Positions 7,448 through 14,834 of a stretch of 20,350 nucleotides of DNA are shown one piece after another. The notes under the pieces were generated by a model. The model made no database searches, was not told the DNA's origin, and saw nothing but the letters and a program-made list of their open reading frames with translations. Each line of letters opens with the position of its first letter. The stretch's first letter is position 1. The stretch is from an uncultured Collinsella sp. (GTDB lineage Bacteria > Actinomycetota > Coriobacteriia > Coriobacteriales > Coriobacteriaceae): positions 1 through 20,350 of the forward strand of contig CAAECW010000099.1 of the NCBI GenBank assembly GCA_900754445.1. The letters are read 5' to 3'. The translations under genes were made by a program, and so were the position numbers.

Positions 7448-7493
7448 ACTCTGATGATTATTTATTATCACAGTATTATACGGCGGTGAACAG

Positions 7494-8228
7494 ATGGAAA
7501 CGGTTAGCGGCAATCTTGCCTCGGCGCTCAGGATCGAGCCGGGCATTACCGCGATTATCGGCAGCGGCGGCAAGTCGACCTTGCTGAAGACGCTGGGTCT
7601 TGAGCTCATGCGCGCTGGCGGCCGCGTGCTCCTCTGCACCACCACGCATATGCTTCCCGTTGCCGGCGTGCCATGGGACGGGTCGAATCGTCGCCTGGAC
7701 GCCGCGCCTTGGAAGCCGGGCGCCTCGCATGTCCCCGGCTGCACCTGCGAGGCCTGCGCGGGCCTTGCGCGCGGAAGCATCTGCCAGGCAGGCGTCTTGG
7801 ACCCGGAGACAGGCAAGCTCTCCGCCCCCGCCAATCCGCTCGGCGAGCTGGCGCAGCGCTTTGACTACGTCTTGGCCGAGGCGGACGGCAGCAAGCGGCT
7901 CCCGCTCAAGGCGCACGCCGCCTGGGAGCCGGTGATTCCCTCTGGCACGGTCAACATCGTCTGGATCGTCGGCGCCTCGGGACTCGGCAAGCCCATCAAC
8001 GAAGCCGTCCACCGCCCCGAGCTCTTTTGCGAGCGTTGCGGCTGCGAGCTCACCGACATCGCCACGCCCGAGCGCGTCGCCCAGGTGCTCAATGCCGAGA
8101 TGCAAGAGGTGAAGCTCAGCACCGCACGCGTCATGCTCAACCAAGTCGACACGCTCAGCGACCCCACGATGGCAGATCGCTTCGAGGCAGCCCTCGGCCG
8201 CCCCCTCATCGCCAGCAGCCTCAAGTAG
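7494..8228 (+). CDS. yqeC: YqeC family selenium-dependent hydroxylase accessory protein
   Basis: YqeC is a P-loop protein found with YqeB and selenium-dependent molybdenum hydroxylases; its exact reaction is unknown. The product is 244 aa. The Walker A motif IIGSGGKST lies at about 21-29, and the conserved AEADGSKRLPLKAH segment near 128-141. Two cysteine groups stand out: CTCEAC...C (83, 85, 88, 97) and CERCGC (179, 182, 184), which could bind a metal or an Fe-S cluster. The ATG at 7494 is preceded only by a weak GGTGA. It is divergent from yqeB and convergent with hyuA, with palindrome copy 2 between the 3' ends. Confidence 0.85.
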   Translation: METVSGNLASALRIEPGITAIIGSGGKSTLLKTLGLELMRAGGRVLLCTTTHMLPVAGVPWDGSNRRLDAAPWKPGASHVPGCTCEACAGLARGSICQAGVLDPETGKLSAPANPLGELAQRFDYVLAEADGSKRLPLKAHAAWEPVIPSGTVNIVWIVGASGLGKPINEAVHRPELFCERCGCELTDIATPERVAQVLNAEMQEVKLSTARVMLNQVDTLSDPTMADRFEAALGRPLIASSLK

Positions 8229-8244
8229 CCGGCCCCATCTCGTC

Positions 8245-8311
8245 AGTTGCGGTGAAATACGGACTGTTTGGCCGCCAAACGGCCGCAAACAGTCCGTATT
8301 TCACCGCAACT
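8245..8311. repeat. 67-nt palindromic repeat, copy 2
   Basis: This is a same-orientation copy of the element at 5460-5526. The arms are perfect and extend by one extra pair on the outside and one on the inside (27 bp, 8244-8270 with 8286-8312). The centre GGCCGCCAAACGGCC differs from copy 1 at a few positions. It sits between the convergent 3' ends of yqeC and hyuA. Both copies are at gene ends, as expected of an extragenic palindromic element. Confidence 0.88.
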
Positions 8312-8337
8312 GAGGAGGGGACACGGCATCTTTGCTG

Positions 8338-9705
8338 CTAGCGGGGCACGTAGCGACCGGGCTGGGCTCCGGTGGGCTCGCCATCGCGCGCCACCAGCAC
8401 GCCGTTCACAAACACGGCCTTGGCGCGGCCATGTGCCTCAAAGCCCTCGAGCGGCGTGTAGTCCACGGCCTGATGCTGCGTCGCGGCGCTGATCGTCCAA
8501 CGCGCGCAAGGATCCCACACGCACACGTCGGCATCGGCACCCTCGGCAAGACAGCCCTTGCGCGGATACATGCCAAAAACGCGCGCCGGGTTCTCGCTCA
8601 TCAAGCGGCAGAGGTCCTCGGGGCCCAGCTGGCCCTCAAAGCTCGTGGCAATCGCGACGGGGCGATGCTCCACACCGGGCCCGCCGTTGGGAATCGCGCG
8701 GAAGTCGTCGCGCCCGCGGTCCTTTTGCCCGTGCAGGTTAAAGCTGCAATGATCGGTTGCAATAGTATCGATCTCGCCGGCCACAAGCGCCTCGCGCAGG
8801 GCCGCACGGTCGCCGGTATGGCGCAACGGAGGACTCATCACGTACTTGGCGCCCGCAAAGCCGTCCTCGCCCTGCTCCAGATAGCAGGTGTCGTCGAGCA
8901 TCAGATACTGGGGGCATGTCTCGACATAGATGTTCTTCTGCCCGCGCGCTTTGGCAGCACGAATGGCCCCGAGCCCCAGCTTGGTCGAAAGGTGCACCAC
9001 GTTGACCGGAGCGTCCCCGGCCAAGTGTGCCAGATACAGCAGGCGACTCACGGCCTCGGCCTCACACACGTCCGGACGGCTGAGCGCATGCCCCTCGGGT
9101 CCATGAATCCCCTGCTCGTACACGCGCTTCTGAAGTTCATTCACCAGCGTGCCGTTCTCGCAATGCACGCACAGGATACCGCCCAGGTGCTTGAGCTCCT
9201 CCAGCACCTCGAGTGTCTCGGCATCGTCCAAGCGCAGGTGGTCGTAGGCAAAGTAGGTCTTGAACGACGATACGCCCGCCTCGCGCATGGCCGAAAGATC
9301 GGCGCGGTTGCGCTCATTCCACTCGGCGAGTGCCATATGAAAAGCGTAGTTTGCCGTGCAGGTGCCGTCGGCGCGATGATGCCACTCGGCAAGGGCATCG
9401 GGCATGGTCACGCCGCGATCGGCCGTCGCGTAGTCCACGATGGTCGTCGTACCGCCGCAGGCAGCCGCACGCGTACCGGTCTCAAAGCTATCGGCCGTCC
9501 AATCCATGCCAGTCCAGCACTGCATGTGCGTGTGGCCGTCGATAAAGCCGGGGAACACCCAGCAGCCCGCGGCATCCTCGACGGTATCGCCCTCGGCCGG
9601 CTCAATCGCCGCGGCAATCCGCACAATCTTGTCGCCCTCCATGGCAAGATCGGCGCGGCGAAGTCCCTGTGGCGTCACGAGCGCGCCGTTTTTGATGATG
9701 ATCAT
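8338..9705 (-). CDS. hyuA: hydantoinase / dihydropyrimidinase family amidohydrolase (HyuA-like)
   Basis: This cyclic amidohydrolase hydrolyses rings of the hydantoin/dihydropyrimidine type; E. coli HyuA, in the yge cluster, is a D-phenylhydantoinase. The product is 455 aa. All metal ligands are visible: GFIDGHTHM (H58, H60), SSFKTYFAY (K149, the carbamylated lysine), VHCENG (H181), VVHLST (H238) and ATDHCSF (D318). It starts 8 nt after mocA and is probably cotranscribed with it. A role in opening a purine-derived ring intermediate is inferred from context. Allantoinase or dihydropyrimidinase activity cannot be excluded. Confidence 0.85.
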   Translation of the reverse strand: MIIIKNGALVTPQGLRRADLAMEGDKIVRIAAAIEPAEGDTVEDAAGCWVFPGFIDGHTHMQCWTGMDWTADSFETGTRAAACGGTTTIVDYATADRGVTMPDALAEWHHRADGTCTANYAFHMALAEWNERNRADLSAMREAGVSSFKTYFAYDHLRLDDAETLEVLEELKHLGGILCVHCENGTLVNELQKRVYEQGIHGPEGHALSRPDVCEAEAVSRLLYLAHLAGDAPVNVVHLSTKLGLGAIRAAKARGQKNIYVETCPQYLMLDDTCYLEQGEDGFAGAKYVMSPPLRHTGDRAALREALVAGEIDTIATDHCSFNLHGQKDRGRDDFRAIPNGGPGVEHRPVAIATSFEGQLGPEDLCRLMSENPARVFGMYPRKGCLAEGADADVCVWDPCARWTISAATQHQAVDYTPLEGFEAHGRAKAVFVNGVLVARDGEPTGAQPGRYVPR

Positions 9706-9713
9706 GTTGCTCC

Positions 9714-10328
9714 TTATTGATTAATACAGTTGGCCACGCGATCAAAATACGAGCAGGCCGCGATATGCTCCGTTATGCGTCGCTGTCCCTCTGCGGTATC
9801 GACGTCCCACAGCTCGTAGGCACGCGCCTCGACCAGCACCACGTCGGTACGGTCCTTGAGAATCGAGCCCCCGCCGTCCTTGCCCTCAAGACGCATGAGT
9901 GCATCGAATAGTTCCGCCGGAAAGAGCACCGGACTCGAAGGCTCACCGCTGCACGCCAAGCGCACCGGATGTTTGCGGCCACGCTCGTCAAATGCACGAA
10001 CCATAGCCTCAAAAGAATCCGAACTCACGAGCGGCTGGTCGCCCGGTAAAAAGAGGCAACCTTTCCAGTTGCGTTCGACTCCCCACGAAAGGCCCGCACG
10101 GACGCTCTCGCTGCGCAGCTCGCCATCGTGCAGCACGCACGGGCAATGCTTGTCCTCGCAAATCTGGGCGACCTCGGGCCAACGCGTCGAAACCACAACG
10201 TCAAAGCCCCGGGGAACCGAATCGATGGTCCGAGCAATCAGCGGCTCGCCATAGATATCGGCAAGCATCTTGTTAGAGCCAAACCGCTTGCCCTCGCCCG
10301 AAGCCATAATGACGCATCCAAGTTTCAT
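9714..10328 (-). CDS. mocA: MocA/MobA-like nucleotidyltransferase for molybdenum cofactor
   Basis: MocA converts molybdopterin-bound molybdenum cofactor to its cytosine dinucleotide form, as needed by xanthine dehydrogenase-type enzymes. The product is 204 aa. The nucleotide-binding start MKLGCVIMASGEGKRFGSNK is a variant of the LAAGxSxRMGxxK motif, and LFLPGDQPLV carries the metal-binding acidic residue. The frame is open a further 18 codons upstream, but the ATG at 10328 is chosen because GGGGAGGTACC precedes it and it begins the conserved domain. The choice between MocA (CTP) and MobA (GTP) rests on the neighbours. Confidence 0.82.
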   Translation of the reverse strand: MKLGCVIMASGEGKRFGSNKMLADIYGEPLIARTIDSVPRGFDVVVSTRWPEVAQICEDKHCPCVLHDGELRSESVRAGLSWGVERNWKGCLFLPGDQPLVSSDSFEAMVRAFDERGRKHPVRLACSGEPSSPVLFPAELFDALMRLEGKDGGGSILKDRTDVVLVEARAYELWDVDTAEGQRRITEHIAACSYFDRVANCINQ

Positions 10329-10415
10329 GGTGGTACCTCCCCTGAAACCATCGTACCCATAACTCGCGCCGCGGGCATCCACATCGAGAGCGCTTATCCC
10401 GCACGCCCGCGATGC

Positions 10416-10457
10416 AAAAAAGGGGCACCCCGCCGGTTGGCAGAGCGCCCCCTTTAC
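10416..10457 (-). terminator. intrinsic terminator after ygeW
   Basis: On the minus strand, AAAGGGGGC and GCCCCTTTTTT can form a GC-rich stem around an 18-20 nt loop, and the T-run follows directly. It lies 22 nt beyond the ygeW stop and separates ygeX-ygeY-ygeW from mocA-hyuA. Confidence 0.75.
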
Positions 10458-10478
10458 ATGGCTTACCTCAACCCGGCT

Positions 10479-11681
10479 TTAGGCCTGGAGCCAACGGGCG
10501 GTGTTGCGCTCGTCGAGGGCCTTGAGGGTAGCGGCGGGATCGGCAACCTTCTGCAGGAACATCATGGCAGCGATGGCGTACGGCTTGTAGCTAGCCTCCT
10601 TGTACATGCCCACGCGGTGCATATCGAAGACGTCGGCGTTAACCTCGCCGTGCTCGCAGGAGACACCGGAGATGTCGGCGGGCAGCGGGTGCATAAAGAT
10701 GGTGTCCTGGCCGTTGGCGGTCTTCTCCATGAGCTCGGTCGTGGAGCACCAGTCCTGATGGGTAGCGTTCTGGGCGAGCAGCTCCTTCTCGAGCGCTGCG
10801 ATGCCGGCGTCGTCGCCCTCGGCGTACAGGTTGGTACGCTTCTCCATGGCGGCAAACGGAGCCCAGCTCTTGGGGATCACGATGTCGGCGCCCTCGAAGG
10901 CCTCGGCCATGGTGTTGACCTGCTTAAAGGTGGTGCCGGACTCGGCGGCGTAGCCCTTAGCGCGCTCGACGACCTCGGGCATGAGGTCATAGCCCTCGGG
11001 GTGAGCCAGGGTGACGTCCATACCAAAGCGGGGCAGCAGGCTGATCAGCGACTGCGGGCAGGACAGCGGCTTGCCGTAAGAGGGCGAATAGGCCCAGGTG
11101 ACGGCAACCTTCTTGCCCTTGAGGTTCTCGAGGCCGCCAAACTCGTTGATGAGGTAGAGCATGTCGGCAGAGGACTGCGTGGGATGATCGGAGTCGGACT
11201 GCAGGGAGATGAGCGTGGGACGGTGATCCAGAACGCCGTCCTCGTAGGCCTGCTGGACAGACTCAGAGACCTCGGCCATGTAGGCGTCGCCCTTGCCGAT
11301 GTACATGTCGTCGCGGATGCCGATGACGTCGGCCATAAAGGAGATCATGGTAGCGGTCTCGCGGACGGTCTCGCCGTGAGCGATCTGGGACTTCTTCTCG
11401 TCCAGGTCCTGCAGCTCAAGACCGAGCAGGTTGGCAGCCTTAGAGAAGGAGAAGCGCGTACGGGTGGAGTTGTCGCGGAACAGGGAGACAGCCAGGCCCG
11501 AGTCGAAGATCTTGGACGAGACGTTGTTCTCGCGCAGCTCGCGCAGGGCGTCGGCGACGATGTAGAGAGCCTTGAGCTCATCGGTGGTCTTGTCCCAAGT
11601 GTGCAGGAAATCGCTGCCGTACATACCCTTAAAATCGAGGCCGTTCAGCTGCTCGACGAGCTCGGTAAACTTAGCGTCCAT
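10479..11681 (-). CDS. ygeW: YgeW, putative carbamoyltransferase of the purine catabolic cluster
   Basis: This belongs to the aspartate/ornithine carbamoyltransferase superfamily. The product is 400 aa, close to E. coli YgeW. The carbamoyl phosphate loop is visible as DNSTRTRFSFS (S72-R76), with HPTQSSADM and MHPLPADISG further on. The frame is open 62 codons further upstream, but the ATG at 11681 is chosen: AAAGGAC lies 8 nt before it and MDAKFTELVEQLNGLDFKGM matches the expected N-terminus. The substrate of YgeW is not firmly established; running the reaction towards carbamoyl phosphate during ureide breakdown is an inference from the cluster. Confidence 0.9.
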   Translation of the reverse strand: MDAKFTELVEQLNGLDFKGMYGSDFLHTWDKTTDELKALYIVADALRELRENNVSSKIFDSGLAVSLFRDNSTRTRFSFSKAANLLGLELQDLDEKKSQIAHGETVRETATMISFMADVIGIRDDMYIGKGDAYMAEVSESVQQAYEDGVLDHRPTLISLQSDSDHPTQSSADMLYLINEFGGLENLKGKKVAVTWAYSPSYGKPLSCPQSLISLLPRFGMDVTLAHPEGYDLMPEVVERAKGYAAESGTTFKQVNTMAEAFEGADIVIPKSWAPFAAMEKRTNLYAEGDDAGIAALEKELLAQNATHQDWCSTTELMEKTANGQDTIFMHPLPADISGVSCEHGEVNADVFDMHRVGMYKEASYKPYAIAAMMFLQKVADPAATLKALDERNTARWLQA

Positions 11682-11835
11682 GGAAATGTCCTTTCTAAAG
11701 ATGAAACGATCGCAATGAGTAGATGTGCTCCGGCATGCGCGTGTGGCTAGAACATGCAGAGCACCATGACGAGGACCCGCCACCGTTGAGGAAGCATGGG
11801 AGATAACGACCGCGGGCCCCAAGTCAACAGGGGGT

Positions 11836-11860
11836 GCCGGGGACACGAGCGGCCCCCGGC
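11836..11860 (-). other. hairpin in the ygeY-ygeW spacer
   Basis: GCCGGGG (11836-11842) pairs with CCCCGGC (11854-11860). It lies 22 nt after the ygeY stop in a 201-nt spacer that is long for an operon. No T-run follows on the minus strand. It may adjust the ratio of ygeY to ygeW expression through partial termination or mRNA processing; the sequence does not show which. Confidence 0.35.
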
Positions 11861-11882
11861 TCAACAAAATCGAGGGATGGGA

Positions 11883-13268
11883 CTAATCGATCTTGTTGTT
11901 GGTCAGACCGGCGCGGAACACGGTGGCGTCGCCATCGGCCTGGCTCGGATCGTAGAGGTTCAGGGCAGCCACGTACATGGCGGCAGCGGTGACCAGGTCG
12001 TCCTTGTAGGTGACCTCGTTGGGAGCGTGAGCCTGAGACTCGGCACCCGGGCCAAAGCCCACGCAGGGGATGCCGTAGCGGCCCTGGATGGAAACGCAGT
12101 TCGTGGAGAAGGTCCACTTGTCGCACAGCGGGCGACCGGTGCGCTTGTCCATGCTGGGCTCGCAGCCGATGCGCTCGTCACCAAACATGGCCTTGTGGGC
12201 GTCGACGAGGGCCTTGACGTGCGGAGCGGTCTCCTTGTTGATCCACGTGGGGAAGTAAGCCTCGGTCTCGTAGACCTCGCCGGTCCAGGACGGACGGTCG
12301 TACATGTACATGGAGACCTTCACGTCGTCGCCGTACTTCTTGGCGGCCGGCAGGTTGCGGATCTCGTCCAGGCAGGACTCCCAGGTCTCGCCGGCGGTCA
12401 TGCGACGGTCGATGGAGATGGCGCAGGAATCGGCCACGGCGCAGCGGCTGGGGCTGGTGTAGAAGATCTGGCTGACGGTGCAGGTGCCGCGGCCCAGGAA
12501 GCGGGCGTCCTCGAAGTGCTCGGGATTGTACTTGGGGTCGAGCATCTTGACGAGACCCTTGATGTCGGTCGACTCGTCGCAGCCGTTGTTGTTGAGGGCG
12601 CGGACGTCGGCGATGATGTCGGCCATCTTGTAGATGGCGTTGTCGCCGCGGTCGGGAGCGGAGCCGTGGCAGGAGGTACCGTGAACGTCGACGCGGATCT
12701 CCATGCGGCCGCGGTGACCGCGATAGATGCCGCCGTCGGTGGGCTCGGTGGAAATGACGAACTCGGGCTTAATGCCGTCCTTGTTGTAGATGTACTGCCA
12801 GCACATGCCGTCGCAGTCCTCTTCCTGGACGGTGCCGACGACCATGATCTTGTAGCCCTCGGGGATGAGGCCCATGTCCTTCATCATCTTGGCAGCGTAG
12901 GTAGCGGAAGCCATGCCACCCTCCTGGTCGGAGCCGCCGCGGCCGTAGATGATCTCATCGGTCTCGTAGCCCTCATAGGGATCGGCATCCCAGTTCTCGA
13001 TGTTGCCGATGCCGACGGTGTCGATGTGGGAGTCGATGGCGATGATCTTGTCGCCCTCGCCCATAAAGCCCATGACGTTGCCCAGGCCGTCGACCTTGAC
13101 CTCGTCATAGCCAAGGTTCTCCATCTCGGCCTTGATGCAAGCAACAACCTCACCCTCCTCGCAAGACTCAGAGGGATGGCTAATCATTGCGCGAAGAAAA
13201 CGCGTCATATCAGCACGGTGGGACTCAGCAGCAGCCTTGATAGCGTCGAAATCGAGTTCTTTAGCCAT
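11883..13268 (-). CDS. ygeY: YgeY family M20 metallohydrolase
   Basis: This is a zinc amidohydrolase of the M20 (ArgE/DapE) superfamily, in the subfamily linked to selenium/purine metabolism. The product is 461 aa. Active-site elements are visible: IDSHIDTVG (H81, D83), GRGGSDQEGG (D114) and TVQEEDCDG (E149-E150 as general base and ligand). The lid domain region includes IYRGHRGRMEIRVDVHGTSC. The ATG at 13268 follows GAAAGG. In the proposed pathway it removes an acyl or carbamoyl-type group to feed diaminopropionate to YgeX; this step is inference. Confidence 0.9.
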   Translation of the reverse strand: MAKELDFDAIKAAAESHRADMTRFLRAMISHPSESCEEGEVVACIKAEMENLGYDEVKVDGLGNVMGFMGEGDKIIAIDSHIDTVGIGNIENWDADPYEGYETDEIIYGRGGSDQEGGMASATYAAKMMKDMGLIPEGYKIMVVGTVQEEDCDGMCWQYIYNKDGIKPEFVISTEPTDGGIYRGHRGRMEIRVDVHGTSCHGSAPDRGDNAIYKMADIIADVRALNNNGCDESTDIKGLVKMLDPKYNPEHFEDARFLGRGTCTVSQIFYTSPSRCAVADSCAISIDRRMTAGETWESCLDEIRNLPAAKKYGDDVKVSMYMYDRPSWTGEVYETEAYFPTWINKETAPHVKALVDAHKAMFGDERIGCEPSMDKRTGRPLCDKWTFSTNCVSIQGRYGIPCVGFGPGAESQAHAPNEVTYKDDLVTAAAMYVAALNLYDPSQADGDATVFRAGLTNNKID

Positions 13269-13308
13269 TGTTCATAACCTTTCAAACGAAGGAATCTACC
13301 TGTGAGGT

Positions 13309-13335
13309 GGCGGAGCGATACCTATTTACTCCGCC
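13309..13335 (-). other. hairpin in the ygeX-ygeY spacer
   Basis: GGCGGAG (13309-13315) pairs with CTCCGCC (13329-13335) across a 13-nt loop, 7 nt after the ygeX stop. No T-run follows on the minus strand. It is probably an intercistronic mRNA structure in the ygeX-ygeY-ygeW transcript. Confidence 0.4.
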
Positions 13336-13342
13336 CCAACGA

Positions 13343-14557
13343 TTAGCAAGTGGGATATTCGCCTTCCCAAACAATGCGGCGATACTGGTCGGGATCCGTA
13401 TCGCCCTCGGTGGAGAAGCAGAGCACGGAGCTCGTCTTGTCCAGGCCGATGAGTTCCTTGAGCTCGGCGTACTCGGGATCGAGCATGAGGGTCTCGACCA
13501 GGCCGGTGGTCACAGCGCCGGACTCGCCGGAGATGACGCGCGGGTCGCCCTTCTCGGGAGCGCCCAGGGTGCGCATGCCGCGAGCGGTGACCCAGTCGGG
13601 ACAGGACACGAAGGCGGTGGCGTGGTTGCGCAGGATATCCCAGCCCAGAATGTTGGGCTCGCCGCAGCACAGACCGGCCATGATGGAAGGCATGTCGCCG
13701 TCCACGATGCGCGGGTCGCCGTCGCCGGCGGCAGCGCCCTTGTACAGACAGGCGGCAGGCGCGCACTCGACCACGACAAAGGTGGGCGGGTTATCGGGAT
13801 ACAGGTTAGTGAAGTAGCCCACCACGGCACCGGCGAGCGAACCCACGCCAGCCTGGACAAACACGTGGGTCGGGCGGTTGATGGCCATCTCGCGCAGCTG
13901 CTCGGCAGCCTCGGAAGCCATGGTGCCGTAGCCCTCCATGATCCAAGACGGGATCTTCTCGTAGCCCTCCCAGGCGGTGTCCTGAACGATAACGCCGCGC
14001 TCGCAGGCGTCGGCCTCGGCGGCGGCCATGCGCACGCACTCGTCGTAGTTGACCTCTTCGATGGTCACCGTGGCGCCCTCGGCGGCAATGTTATCGAAGC
14101 GGGGCTTGGTGGAACCCTTGGGCATGTGCACGACGGCCTTCTGGCCCAGCTTGTTGGCAGCCCACGCCACGCCGCGGCCATGGTTGCCGTCGGTGGCGGT
14201 AAAGAAGGTAGCCTGGCCAAAGTCCTTGGCAAGCTGATCGGAGGTCAGGTAATCGAAGGTGCAGTCGGCAACGTCCTTGCCGGTCTCGTCGGCAATGTAG
14301 TTGGCCATGGCAAACGAGCCGCCCAGGACCTTAAAGGCGTTGAGGCCAAAGCGATAGCTCTCGTCCTTAACGCACAGGTTGGACAGGCCCAGGCGCGCGG
14401 CCTGACCGTCCAGGCGAGCAAGCGGAGTGACGGCGTACTGGGGGAACGACTGGTGGAAGGCGCGGGCCTTCTTCACGTGGTCGAGACTCATGATTCCCAA
14501 GTGCCTGTCATCGCTCTTGGGCATCGTGTTGCCCGCCCACTGGATCTTATCGGCCAT
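13343..14557 (-). CDS. ygeX: diaminopropionate ammonia-lyase
   Basis: YgeX is a PLP enzyme that converts 2,3-diaminopropionate to pyruvate and two ammonia. The product is 404 aa, near E. coli YgeX. The PLP lysine is K76 in YRFGLNAFKVLGG. TATDGNHGRGVAWAA is the conserved turn near the cofactor, and VFVQAGVGSLAGAVVGYF contains the glycine-rich phosphate loop. The ATG follows TTAAGGAG by 8 nt. It is the first gene of ygeX-ygeY-ygeW, and its upstream region carries two operator-like palindromes shared with the divergent regulator. Confidence 0.94.
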   Translation of the reverse strand: MADKIQWAGNTMPKSDDRHLGIMSLDHVKKARAFHQSFPQYAVTPLARLDGQAARLGLSNLCVKDESYRFGLNAFKVLGGSFAMANYIADETGKDVADCTFDYLTSDQLAKDFGQATFFTATDGNHGRGVAWAANKLGQKAVVHMPKGSTKPRFDNIAAEGATVTIEEVNYDECVRMAAAEADACERGVIVQDTAWEGYEKIPSWIMEGYGTMASEAAEQLREMAINRPTHVFVQAGVGSLAGAVVGYFTNLYPDNPPTFVVVECAPAACLYKGAAAGDGDPRIVDGDMPSIMAGLCCGEPNILGWDILRNHATAFVSCPDWVTARGMRTLGAPEKGDPRVISGESGAVTTGLVETLMLDPEYAELKELIGLDKTSSVLCFSTEGDTDPDQYRRIVWEGEYPTC

Positions 14558-14649
14558 ACGGTGAACTCCTTAAGTCCTCTCTTGCCGGCCCCCGCATACG
14601 CGTTTCAGCCCGATCCCATTCACACGGCTGAACTTTTATGTGGATGCCA

Positions 14650-14664
14650 AACAAAAAGTTTGTT
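14650..14664. promoter_or_regulatory. operator candidate 1, AACAAA-N3-TTTGTT
   Basis: A perfect 15-nt palindrome (AACAAA-AAG-TTTGTT) lies 93 nt upstream of ygeX in the divergent region. It has the same arms as the site at 14701-14715. The repetition of both arms and spacer length makes chance unlikely. Binding by the adjacent YheO-type regulator is inferred. Confidence 0.65.
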
Positions 14665-14700
14665 AGCACTGTTCTATCACACTTTTTGATTGGCAAACCT

Positions 14701-14715
14701 AACAAATTGTTTGTT
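14701..14715. promoter_or_regulatory. operator candidate 2, AACAAA-N3-TTTGTT
   Basis: A perfect palindrome (AACAAA-TTG-TTTGTT) with arms identical to the site at 14650-14664. The centres are 51 bp apart, about five helical turns, so both could present the same DNA face. It lies 120 nt upstream of the regulator start. A -35-like TTGCCA on the minus strand (plus 14691-14696) lies between the two sites. Confidence 0.65.
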
Positions 14716-14834
14716 GCCGTAATCGGTACCTTTTCGCCGCCGAACGGTCATGAATTGCCTTGTTGATGGATTTGTTTGCGGTCAAGTGTGGTTTATGGCA
14801 CAGTGAGCCCAAACTAATTTTTAGGAAGGTACCC

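Noticed and set aside
6132..7454. Plus-strand frame of 440 codons opposite xdhC and yqeB
   Set aside because: His/Ala/Arg-rich shadow of two recognised minus-strand genes; no ribosome site or motif.
8332..9720. Plus-strand frame of 462 codons opposite hyuA
   Set aside because: The minus strand shows every metal ligand of a hydantoinase; the plus frame has none of a known family.
10128..14689. Three long plus-strand frames (540, 493 and 473 codons) opposite mocA, ygeW, ygeY and ygeX
   Set aside because: All are valine/glycine/aspartate-rich mirrors of well-recognised minus-strand enzymes.
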